A program made the position numbers and the translations under genes. From Paracoccaceae bacterium (GTDB taxonomy: Bacteria; Pseudomonadota; Alphaproteobacteria; Rhodobacterales; Rhodobacteraceae), in contig JALXER010000393.1 in the NCBI GenBank assembly GCA_027069385.1, positions 1 to 33,659 of the forward strand: a stretch of DNA of 33,659 bases. The letters run 5' to 3'. The notes under the pieces were generated by a model that saw nothing but the letters and a program-made list of their open reading frames with translations, was not told the DNA's origin and did not search any database. Positions 24,410 to 31,507 of this stretch are shown one piece after another; within the stretch, counting starts at the first letter, position 1; each line of letters opens with the position of its first letter.

Positions 24410-24883
24410 ATGCACTGGGCAATTCCGTTACTTATCCTGTCGCTGCCCTTTTGCATCATTGCCGCGTGGTACGACCTGAAATTCCTGCGCATCCCCAACT
24501 GGCTGTCCATTGCCGTTTTTCTGGTTTATGTTGCCGCAGGGCCGCTTATCCTGCCGCTTGATGAATACGGGGCGCGGCTGCTGATCGGGCTGTATGTGCT
24601 GATCGGCGGGATGGTGCTTTACTATATGGTGCCGATTGGCGGCGGGGATATTAAGTTTCTGGCGGCAATCTTTCCCTATGTGGCCTCGCGCGAATGGGTC
24701 GCGTTTGTGCTGGCGCTGTCGCTGACGTCGCTGGCCGGGGTGGCAACGCTAAAGCTGCTCAAGGCCTTGGGCAAAACGCCCGAGGGCTGGAAATCCTTTC
24801 AGGGGCGCAAGTTTCCGTTTGGCTTTTCCATGGCGGGGGCGCTTATTCTTTATCTGGGCGACCACGTCATTCATCAGTTTTGA
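24410..24883 (+). CDS. cpaA: Prepilin peptidase TadV/CpaA
   Basis: Inner-membrane aspartic protease that removes the leader of Flp prepilins. 157 residues in about six helices, the short form without an N-terminal methylase domain, as usual for Tad loci. Both catalytic aspartates are visible: Asp22 in AWYDLKFLRIPN and Asp80 in the GGGDIKFLAA motif. ATG at 24410 with GAGG 5 bp upstream, 7 bp after the TPR gene. Its last 17 bp overlap the end of the convergent membrane-protein gene. It closes the Tad operon. Confidence 0.93.
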   Translation: MHWAIPLLILSLPFCIIAAWYDLKFLRIPNWLSIAVFLVYVAAGPLILPLDEYGARLLIGLYVLIGGMVLYYMVPIGGGDIKFLAAIFPYVASREWVAFVLALSLTSLAGVATLKLLKALGKTPEGWKSFQGRKFPFGFSMAGALILYLGDHVIHQF

Positions 24884-26474
24884 CAATGCGGTAGACCGCC
24901 ATCAAAGACGACGCAAACCGTTGCTCCAGCCGCCATCCGGTGGTCAGCATCTGCCGCACCATATTGTTACGCGCCCGACTGTCGAGCGGGCAATTGGGCA
25001 CCACAAAGTATTGAGCCGCATCAAACCCCGACCTGTCGTCATAATACCACGGCGCCGCACCGCGCACCCTTTCCTGATCGCCAAGCAACCATAGCAAATT
25101 CAGAATATCCGCCATCAAAATCTGTTTACCACGGGTTTCGGGCAGGGCGTCAAGTTGCGCCGACATCCGCACCACCGTGTTTACCCCGCCGTTAGAGGTC
25201 GAACAGGCCGGCAATTCGGCCCCGTTGATCGCCACCGGCGTTTCGTTTTCGGGCACATAGGCCGGAATGCCGATGATATTGATCAGCGCGTCGGTGCCTT
25301 TGACCTTTTGCTCGGAGACCAGAAAATCCGCCAGACGCGGGTCGATGGGCACCGGCAACCGGCCCTCGGGGCTGGCAAAAATCGCCCTTACCGGAGACGA
25401 GGCCAGCGTGATGATGCTCGGGGTGATCACCGTCAGCGCCACCAGCGCCATGCCCAGACCGGCCTGACGTTTGGCAGCTTGCTCGGGCAGAAAGGCCAGC
25501 AGATAGAACACCAGAAACACCAGCCATTTCGGGTCATTCCCCCAGTTCTGATAGGTGATATAGCTGAATGCCGGTGCCAGTATCAGCAATGCCAGCCCTT
25601 GTTCGGGGCGGTTGGATTTACGAAACAGCAGGATTGCCGCCAGCAAAACCCCCGAATGTACCAGCGTTTTCGGGCTGCCGATAACATCGATCCACGCGGC
25701 GGTCGGGTGCGCGCGCACCACGTCGCCAAAGGCCAGCGCAAACAGATTGTCCTTATAGGCCAGTACGAAATCAACCCCCAGCGCCGCCGTAACCGCAACC
25801 GCCACGGCGGCCCCTGCCCCGATAGAGGCCAGCAAAAGCCCAAACCGTTTCTGCGCCACCAATATAAGAACCACCGCCGGAGCAAAGGACACGAAATAGG
25901 TCATCTTGATCAGCGCCAGCGCCGCCAGCGACAGGCCGATGACCACCGCAGGCACCCATGCCTCGGCCATGGGGGATTTTGGCCGCAGCAGCAGCGTGGC
26001 CAGCATGACAAAGGATATGCCCCATGCCCAGCGGTTATAGTAGAGCGACAGGCTGAGCGAGGTAATCTCTCCTCCAAAGACCAGCGCGCTAAGCAGCACC
26101 ACGATGTAACCACCAAACAAAAACCGCATCGGGCCGCTAAACCGCGTCACCCCGACCCACCAAAGCGCCGGCAACAGCAGCACCAGCACCAGCAGGTCCG
26201 CCATCACCGCCGAATGCACCGCCCCGTAGCCAAGGCCAAGGAACAGCGCCACCGGCGCAATCCCAAGGATGCCGATCGGGGTCATGAAGTCCAGATGCGG
26301 CAGTTCGCCCGCCGTCATGCGCAGGCCCATATCGAGCATATGCAGCATATCGCCTTCGTGGCCGGTAACGCTGTAACGCGCCGGCCAAAGGGTCAGCGCT
26401 GCCTCCAGTGCCGTCAGGCCGATCAGGAATAACCCGAATTTCAGTTTTTGATTCAGCATCGAAATGGCTTCCAT
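24867..26474 (-). CDS. Polytopic membrane protein, GT-C-like (putative lipid-linked-sugar glycosyltransferase)
   Basis: 535 residues with roughly ten to eleven membrane helices in the first 390, then a periplasmic C-terminal domain of about 140. After helix 1 comes HEGDMLHMLDMGLRMTAGEL followed by PHLDFMTPIG, matching the first-loop acidic motif and the GE-P-xxDF-TP pattern of GT-C glycosyltransferases, which use polyprenyl-phosphate sugars on the outer face of the membrane. I do not recognise a specific named family. Start is ATG 26474, or ATG 26459 (GGAAG 8 bp upstream), giving MLNQKLKFGLFLIGL. It is convergent with the prepilin peptidase (17-bp overlap) and divergent from an AAA ATPase. 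With the DPA-type genes at the other end of the Tad locus, it could attach a furanose to pilin or envelope; that is a hypothesis. Confidence 0.72.
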   Translation of the reverse strand: MEAISMLNQKLKFGLFLIGLTALEAALTLWPARYSVTGHEGDMLHMLDMGLRMTAGELPHLDFMTPIGILGIAPVALFLGLGYGAVHSAVMADLLVLVLLLPALWWVGVTRFSGPMRFLFGGYIVVLLSALVFGGEITSLSLSLYYNRWAWGISFVMLATLLLRPKSPMAEAWVPAVVIGLSLAALALIKMTYFVSFAPAVVLILVAQKRFGLLLASIGAGAAVAVAVTAALGVDFVLAYKDNLFALAFGDVVRAHPTAAWIDVIGSPKTLVHSGVLLAAILLFRKSNRPEQGLALLILAPAFSYITYQNWGNDPKWLVFLVFYLLAFLPEQAAKRQAGLGMALVALTVITPSIITLASSPVRAIFASPEGRLPVPIDPRLADFLVSEQKVKGTDALINIIGIPAYVPENETPVAINGAELPACSTSNGGVNTVVRMSAQLDALPETRGKQILMADILNLLWLLGDQERVRGAAPWYYDDRSGFDAAQYFVVPNCPLDSRARNNMVRQMLTTGWRLEQRFASSLMAVYRIVKTDE

Positions 26475-26596
26475 TTTGTGTTTGACCCCAAGACTATACG
26501 GCCTTTCTTTGGAAAAAAACCAATGATTTAGCCGCGCTTCTTGCCACGGGGCGGTATTGCGCGGTAAACTGTCCGGAAACCGGCCTTACCAAGGGG

Positions 26597-27904
26597 ATGT
26601 TAACGTTGAATATCAACCACAATCCGTCATTGATGCCCAAACCGCCCAAAAACCTTGCCGATCTGGGGATTGACATTACCCTGTTGCGGGAAATTTTGCT
26701 GAAAACCATTATCCGGCGCAATCTGGATAACGTGCTGACCATTTCAAAAGCCTTGAAAATCAGTGTGCCGTTAACGCAGGAATTGCTGGAAATCACCCGC
26801 GAATACAAGCAGATCGAGACCATCGGGGCCAGCCGCTACGAAGAACCCAAAAACATGCGCTATCGCCTGACCGATCAGGGCCGTACCGCTGCGCTCGATG
26901 CGCTAAGCCAGTCGGAATACTATGGCGCGGTTCCGGTGCCGCTGGAAGCATTCAAGGCGCAGGTGCTGAAACAGTCAGTGCAAATGGCCGGTATCCCCCA
27001 GGATGATCTGAAGAAAAGCCTCAGCCATCTGGTGATCAACGATCATATGTTTGACCAGCTCGGGCCTGCGGTGAACTCGCCGCGCTCGGTGCTGTTTTAC
27101 GGGCCGCCGGGCAACGGGAAGTCCTCTATTGCTGATGGAATCCGTAATGCGTTCAAAGACAATATCTATGTTCCCGAATATATCGAGTATTCGGGCAACG
27201 TGATTTCGATGTACGACCCGCTGATCCACACAAAGATCGAAAGCGACGAACAGGACCCGACCGCCATTCGCCTGACCGGCAACTATTTTGACCAACGCTA
27301 TGTGCTGTGTCGCCGCCCCGCGGTGATCACCGGTGGCGAGTTGACCATGGATATGCTGGATCTGAACTTTAACCCCGTGTCCAAGACTTATCAGGCACCG
27401 CTGCAAATGAAATCGTCGGGCGGCGTGTTTATTGTGGATGACCTTGGCCGCCAAACCACGCCGCCGCAAACGCTGGTCAATCGCTGGATTGTACCGATGG
27501 AGTCGGGCTTTGATATTCTGACCCTGCAATCAGGGCAGAAATTTGTGGTGCCGTTTGATACCAAGGTGATGTTTTCAACCAACTTCGCCCCGACCAAGAT
27601 TTTTGACGGCGCGGCATTGCGCCGGGTGCATTACAAGATTTATGTGGGCAATCCCGGCCGGGACGAGTTTATCGAAATCTTTGTCAGAACGGTGGCGAAT
27701 TATCCGCTGGAGTTTAAGGAAGATGTGCTGGCGCACCTGATCAAGAACCTGTACCCGACGGTCGATAATATATACAGCGCCTATCATGCTCCGTTCCTGA
27801 TAGAGCAAATGCTGTCTTCGTGCCGGTATCTGGGTATTGAACCGCAGATGAATATTGAACTGGTCAATAACGCCTGGGAACACCTGTTCGTCAAAGACGG
27901 CTGA
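26597..27904 (+). CDS. AAA-family ATPase, function unknown
   Basis: Up to 435 residues. An N-terminal winged-helix-like part (about 30-120; ILLKTIIRRNLDNVLTISKA and a YRLTDQGRTAALDAL strand) precedes a single AAA domain: Walker A GPPGNGKSS at about 169-177, Walker B VFIVDDLGRQ near 277-286, a TNFAPTKIFDGAALRRVHYK sensor/arginine-finger region, and a helical lid. I know of similar proteins annotated only as ATPase, some near secretion or pilus genes, but no defined function. Start is uncertain: ATG 26597 abuts AAGGGG with no spacing; TTG 26606 has 9 bp spacing from the same box. Its role could be remodelling of a pilus or envelope complex; unproven. Confidence 0.82.
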   Translation: MLTLNINHNPSLMPKPPKNLADLGIDITLLREILLKTIIRRNLDNVLTISKALKISVPLTQELLEITREYKQIETIGASRYEEPKNMRYRLTDQGRTAALDALSQSEYYGAVPVPLEAFKAQVLKQSVQMAGIPQDDLKKSLSHLVINDHMFDQLGPAVNSPRSVLFYGPPGNGKSSIADGIRNAFKDNIYVPEYIEYSGNVISMYDPLIHTKIESDEQDPTAIRLTGNYFDQRYVLCRRPAVITGGELTMDMLDLNFNPVSKTYQAPLQMKSSGGVFIVDDLGRQTTPPQTLVNRWIVPMESGFDILTLQSGQKFVVPFDTKVMFSTNFAPTKIFDGAALRRVHYKIYVGNPGRDEFIEIFVRTVANYPLEFKEDVLAHLIKNLYPTVDNIYSAYHAPFLIEQMLSSCRYLGIEPQMNIELVNNAWEHLFVKDG

Positions 27905-27940
27905 TCGCGGCCCTGCCCTTCCGGCACCCAAACCGAGCCT

Positions 27941-28305
27941 CTCCCGCCCGTCATCGGCATTTTTCGCAAGCGAAAAAGCCTCTTCCCGTTGGGCCGGGCG
28001 CCTCGCCTTCGGCTCGGCGCGGGGGCGTGCCGCCCCCCTTGCCATTCCGGCAATTCCCCCCTGAGAGTATTTATAGAAGAATGAAGATGTAGGGCAGGCG
28101 TAAGGCGGCGTAGGGCGGGCTTCAGCCCGCCACTCCCCCTACCACAATCATATCCCTCCCCTTCACGCGCCATAGGCGCGTCCCGACCGTCCCCCACTCA
28201 CAACCTCATGCTAGCGCAGCGACCCGCCCGATGGCGAAGCCGAGGGCGCGGCCCAAACGGAAGTCGTGGGCTGGCTTTAGCCAGTCCATGGCTGGAGTGC
28301 GGGAG
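27941..28305. repeat. Composite palindromic element, copy B
   Basis: Same plan as copy A, inverted. Left side: CTCCCGC at 27941, a hairpin TTTTTCGC-AA-GCGAAAAA (27960-27977), then CTTCCCGTTGGGCCGGGC at 27982-27999. Centre: a 32-bp AT-rich motif at 28055-28086 that is the inverse of 12227-12258 with two differences. Right arm 28233-28305 is the inverse of 12077-12148 with three substitutions and one extra base over 73 bp, including the CTGGCT/AGCCAG hairpin. Confidence 0.8.
28110..28131 (+). repeat. REP-like palindrome, fourth relative
   Basis: GTAGGGCGGGCTTCAGCCCG and the following CC: an 8-bp stem GGCGGGCT/AGCCCGCC around TC. It keeps the GTAGGG-Y-GGG-Y plan of the three pheS-pheT copies with compensating stem changes, so it looks like a diverged member. 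A CCCTAC at 28136-28141 can pair with the leading GTAGGG. It lies inside element B. Confidence 0.65.
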
Positions 28306-28315
28306 TGCACGGTTT

Positions 28316-29215
28316 TCAGGCGGTCAGGCCTTCGGGTTCATCGAGATGGTTTGCACGACACGCTGCGGTCACGGTATTGGCCAGCAGGCATGCAATGGTC
28401 ATCGGGCCGACGCCGCCGGGGACGGGGGTTATCGCGCCGGCGACCTGTGCGGCGCTCTCGAATTCCACATCACCGACAAGGCGCATTTTCCCTTCGCCGC
28501 GTTCGGGTGCCGGAATGCGGTTAATCCCCACATCGATCACCGTGGCACCGGGTTTCACCCAGTCACCGGTGATCATCTGCGGCCGCCCGACCGCTGCCAC
28601 CAGAATATCGGCGCGCCGGCACAGGGCCTCTATGTCTTTGGTGCGCGAATGGGCGATGGTTACCGTGCAGCTTTCGCGCAGCAACAGCGCCGCCATGGGT
28701 TTGCCCACGATATTAGAGCGCCCGACCACCACCGCGTTCAGCCCCGACAGGCTGCCATGTTGTTCGCGCAGCATCATCAGGCAGCCCAGCGGCGTGCAGG
28801 GCACCATCGATTTCTGCCCCGTGGCCAGCAGCCCGACGTTGGAGATATGAAACCCGTCAACATCCTTGGCCGGATCAATCGCGTTCAGCACCTTTTCGCT
28901 GTTAATGTGGTCGGGCACCGGCAGTTGGCACAGGATGCCATGCACGGCGGGGTCGTTATTCAGCTGTTCGATCAGCGCCAGCAAGTCCGCCTCGGGGGTA
29001 TCGGCGGGCAGCTTGTGTTCAAAGCTGTTCATGCCGACCTCGACCGTCTGCTTGCCCTTGTTGCGCACATAAACCTCCGAGGCCGGGTCCTCGCCCACCA
29101 GCACCACGGCCAGCCCGGGGGTAATACCGGCCGATTTCAGCCGCGTCACATGCTGCGCCACCTTTTCGCGCACCGATGCCGCAAAGGCCTTGCCGTCGAT
29201 GATCGTTGCTGTCAT
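28316..29215 (-). CDS. folD: Bifunctional methylenetetrahydrofolate dehydrogenase/cyclohydrolase
   Basis: Interconverts 5,10-methylene-, methenyl- and 10-formyl-tetrahydrofolate in the cytosol with NADP. 299 residues from the ATG at 29215, full length; AAGGAAACGAC lies upstream. A longer frame to 29278 would run through the chorismate mutase C-terminus and is not needed. Hallmarks: TIIDGKAFAASVREKV, LVGEDPASEVYVRNKGK (with the catalytic Lys), LCQLPVPDHI, and the NADP site VVGRSNIVGKPMAALLL. PGGVGPMTIACLLANTV is the usual C-terminal signature. It overlaps the chorismate mutase stop by 4 bp and sits downstream of fhs on the same strand. Confidence 0.96.
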   Translation of the reverse strand: MTATIIDGKAFAASVREKVAQHVTRLKSAGITPGLAVVLVGEDPASEVYVRNKGKQTVEVGMNSFEHKLPADTPEADLLALIEQLNNDPAVHGILCQLPVPDHINSEKVLNAIDPAKDVDGFHISNVGLLATGQKSMVPCTPLGCLMMLREQHGSLSGLNAVVVGRSNIVGKPMAALLLRESCTVTIAHSRTKDIEALCRRADILVAAVGRPQMITGDWVKPGATVIDVGINRIPAPERGEGKMRLVGDVEFESAAQVAGAITPVPGGVGPMTIACLLANTVTAACRANHLDEPEGLTA

Positions 29216-29517
29216 GTCGTTTCCTTTTCCAGTTTGGCCGCCTCGCGCGCGATCGACCATTCGATCATTTCGCGCCACAGGCTTTCGGCCAGATCCGCAT
29301 CAAAGCCGAGCTTTTGGGCATTGATGCGCGCGTTTTTTGCCACTTCTTCCACCCGCCAATCGATCCTTGCGGGCAGATCCTTGGTTTCCTTTATCTCGGC
29401 GGCTCGATCGACATAGCCTACGCGACGCATCAAAAGCCCCATGATCTGCTGATCGAGCGCATCGATTTGCGCGCGCAGTTCGGGCATGGTGCGACAGGTT
29501 TCGGGGGGCAGAATCAT
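29212..29517 (-). CDS. Chorismate mutase (AroQ type)
   Basis: Converts chorismate to prephenate, the branch point to Phe and Tyr. 101 residues, all helical, AroQ fold: MPELRAQIDALDQQIMGLLM with the conserved Arg, then RRVGYVDRAAEIKETKDLPA with Lys in the active site, and ESLWREMIEWSIAREAAKLE as the last helix. It is a stand-alone single-domain enzyme; similar proteins may instead be isochorismate pyruvate lyases, but no siderophore genes are nearby. ATG 29517 has GGAGAACG upstream. It overlaps folD in an ATGA and follows fhs by 60 bp, so it is transcribed with folate genes. Confidence 0.9.
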   Translation of the reverse strand: MILPPETCRTMPELRAQIDALDQQIMGLLMRRVGYVDRAAEIKETKDLPARIDWRVEEVAKNARINAQKLGFDADLAESLWREMIEWSIAREAAKLEKETT

Positions 29518-29577
29518 GGGACGTTCTCCAATGCTGGTCTGCCCTTTTCCTACGCCGAACCGCCCTGCCCTTCAACC

Positions 29578-31254
29578 TTAGAACAACCCTTCGATTTCGC
29601 CCGCATCGTTAAGCATAATCGCCTCGGCTGCGGGTTTGCGCGGCAGGCCGGGCATGGTCATGATCGCCCCGCAGATCACCACGATAAACCCTGCTCCGGC
29701 GCTTAGGCGCACCTCGCGGATCGGCACAGAATGGCCGGTGGGTGCGCCGCGCAGGTCGGGGTCGGTCGAAAAGCTGTACTGGGTCTTGGCCATGCATACC
29801 GGCAGGTTGCCAAAGCCCGCTGCCTCCCAGTCGCGCAACTGCGCGCGGATTTTCTTGTCGGCCATGACCTCGTCGGCACGATAAATCCGTTTGGCGATGG
29901 TTTCGATCTTTTCGAATAGCGGCATGTCGTCGGGATAAAGCGGCGCAAATTGCGCGGCGCAACTGTCGGCCACCTGCGCGACGCGGGCCGCCAGTTCCCT
30001 GGTGCCTTCGGAACCCAGTTCCCAGTGTTTACAAACGATTGCCTCGGCCCCGTGGCTATCGGCGTATTCGACAATCGCCGCGACTTCGGCATCGGTATCG
30101 GTGACAAAGTGGTTGATCGCCACAATTACCGGCACACCAAAGGCCTTGAGGTTTTCGATATGGCGGCCAAGATTTGCGCAGCCCTCTTTGACGGCCGCGA
30201 CGTTTTCCGGCCCAAGGTCGGCGCGCGCCACGCCGCCATTCATTTTGCTGGCGCGGATGGTGGCGACCAGCACCACCACATCGGGGGCCAGACCGGCCTT
30301 GCGGCATTTGATATTCATAAACTTTTCAGCGCCCAGATCAGCGCCAAAACCGGCCTCGGTCACCACGTATTTTGCCAGCTTTAGCGCGGTCTTGGTGGCC
30401 ACCACCGAATTGCACCCGTGGGCGATATTGGCAAACGGGCCGCCATGCACGAAAGCGGGGTTGTTTTCGAGGGTCTGCACCAGATTGGGCTGCATGGCCT
30501 GTTGCAGCAGCACGGTCATCGCGCCGTCGGCCTTGATATCGCGGCAATAGATCGGTTTGCGGTCGCGGGTATAGGCCACGATGATATCGCCAAGGCGGCG
30601 CTGCAAGTCCTCCAGATCATTGGCAAGACACAGGATCGCCATCACTTCGGAGGCCACGGTAATATCAAACCCGGTCTGGCGCGGAAATCCGTTGGCAACG
30701 CCGCCAAGGCTGACCACCGTGTCACGCAAGGCGCGGTCGTTCATGTCCATCACCCGTTTCCAGACCACACGGCGTTCGTCGATCCCCAGATCATTGCCCC
30801 AATAGATATGGTTGTCGATCATTGCAGTCAGCAGGTTATGCGCCGAAGTGATGGCGTGGAAATCACCGGTAAAATGCAGGTTCATTTCCTCCATCGGGAC
30901 CACCTGCGCATAGCCGCCCCCCGCCGCGCCGCCTTTCATGCCAAAGCACGGGCCAAGCGAGGCCTCGCGAATGCAGACCATCGCATTCTTGCCAATTGCG
31001 TTCAGCCCGTCGGCCAGCCCGACCGTGGTGGTGGTTTTCCCCTCGCCCGCCGGAGTGGGCGACACCGCCGTTACCAGAATCAGTTTGCCATCGGGGCGGT
31101 CTTCCTGCGCCTTGATGAAGCTGGCCGATACCTTGGCCTTGTCATGGCCAAAGGGCAGCAGGTCGGCCTCGGGGATGCCCAGCTTGGCGCCAATCTCCTG
31201 AATCGGTTTCTTGGTGGCCTCGCGGGCAATTTCGATGTCGGTTTTGTAGGCCAT
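29578..31254 (-). CDS. fhs: Formate-tetrahydrofolate ligase
   Basis: ATP-dependent formation of 10-formyl-THF from formate. 558 residues, full length. The P-loop is TPAGEGKTTT at about 67-76; other landmarks are GMKGGAAGGGYAQVVPMEEM, LHFTGDFHAITSAHNLL, GGPFANIAHGCNSV and the closing IVVICGAIMTMPGLPRKPA. ATG 31254 with AAAGGA about 8 bp upstream. With FolD it makes a two-enzyme one-carbon route from formate to methylene-THF; marine Roseobacters use this pair in C1 oxidation and assimilation. Confidence 0.97.
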   Translation of the reverse strand: MAYKTDIEIAREATKKPIQEIGAKLGIPEADLLPFGHDKAKVSASFIKAQEDRPDGKLILVTAVSPTPAGEGKTTTTVGLADGLNAIGKNAMVCIREASLGPCFGMKGGAAGGGYAQVVPMEEMNLHFTGDFHAITSAHNLLTAMIDNHIYWGNDLGIDERRVVWKRVMDMNDRALRDTVVSLGGVANGFPRQTGFDITVASEVMAILCLANDLEDLQRRLGDIIVAYTRDRKPIYCRDIKADGAMTVLLQQAMQPNLVQTLENNPAFVHGGPFANIAHGCNSVVATKTALKLAKYVVTEAGFGADLGAEKFMNIKCRKAGLAPDVVVLVATIRASKMNGGVARADLGPENVAAVKEGCANLGRHIENLKAFGVPVIVAINHFVTDTDAEVAAIVEYADSHGAEAIVCKHWELGSEGTRELAARVAQVADSCAAQFAPLYPDDMPLFEKIETIAKRIYRADEVMADKKIRAQLRDWEAAGFGNLPVCMAKTQYSFSTDPDLRGAPTGHSVPIREVRLSAGAGFIVVICGAIMTMPGLPRKPAAEAIMLNDAGEIEGLF

Positions 31255-31375
31255 GCTGCTGTCCTTTGCTGACGGTTTCGGGGCTTGGTTCTGGATAACC
31301 GGTTTTACGCCGCGTGAAGGGATGGTTTTCGACCCTGTTTTGCCCCAAGACGACGCGCAACTTGCAAAAGACTAA

Positions 31376-31435
31376 CCGATTCGCGGTAGAAAGCCAGCAC
31401 TGTATTCAAGTGTATGCACTTGAGGCACGAATCGG
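31376..31435 (-). promoter_or_regulatory. Nested inverted repeats between tam and fhs
   Basis: Outer arms CCGATTCG (31376-31383) and CGAATCGG (31428-31435) enclose a perfect dyad TCAAGTG-TATG-CACTTGA (31406-31423). It lies about 150-180 bp upstream of the fhs start and about 75 bp beyond the tam stop, so it could be an operator of fhs or a hairpin that ends the ftsH-tam transcript (TTAGTCTTTT follows on the minus strand). Confidence 0.4.
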
Positions 31436-31446
31436 AGCGTCGTTTC

Positions 31447-31495
31447 GGCAGGGGGATTGACCCCCTGCCTCTCCGAGCAATTTGTGCCAAATTGC
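31447..31495 (-). other. Two hairpins just downstream of tam
   Basis: GGCAGGGGG (31447-31455) pairs with CCCCCTGCC (31461-31469), and GCAATTT (31477-31483) pairs with AAATTGC (31489-31495). Read on the minus strand they lie 12-60 nt after the tam stop. No U-tract; probably mRNA 3'-end structures. Confidence 0.5.
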
Positions 31496-31507
31496 GGGCG
31501 CCCGGTG

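Larger units (their letters stand above)
27905..28315. other. Convergent intergenic gap holding palindromic element B and a REP-like copy
   Basis: 411 bp between the AAA ATPase stop and the folD stop. No gene seen. It is filled by the second composite palindromic element (27941-28305) with a short REP-like palindrome nested in it. Confidence 0.8.

Noticed and set aside
25155..26432. 425-residue open frame on the plus strand
   Set aside because: Antisense to the well-supported membrane-protein gene; its translation is rich in Arg, His and Gln, typical of the shadow frame of a hydrophobic GC-rich gene.
28208..29416. 402-residue plus-strand frame over folD and the chorismate mutase
   Set aside because: folD and chorismate mutase on the other strand have clear family motifs and a proper overlap; this frame starts inside repeat element B.
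31255..31375. Folate riboswitch upstream of fhs
   Set aside because: I could not match the known tetrahydrofolate riboswitch cores here; only simple dyads are visible, so I did not call one.
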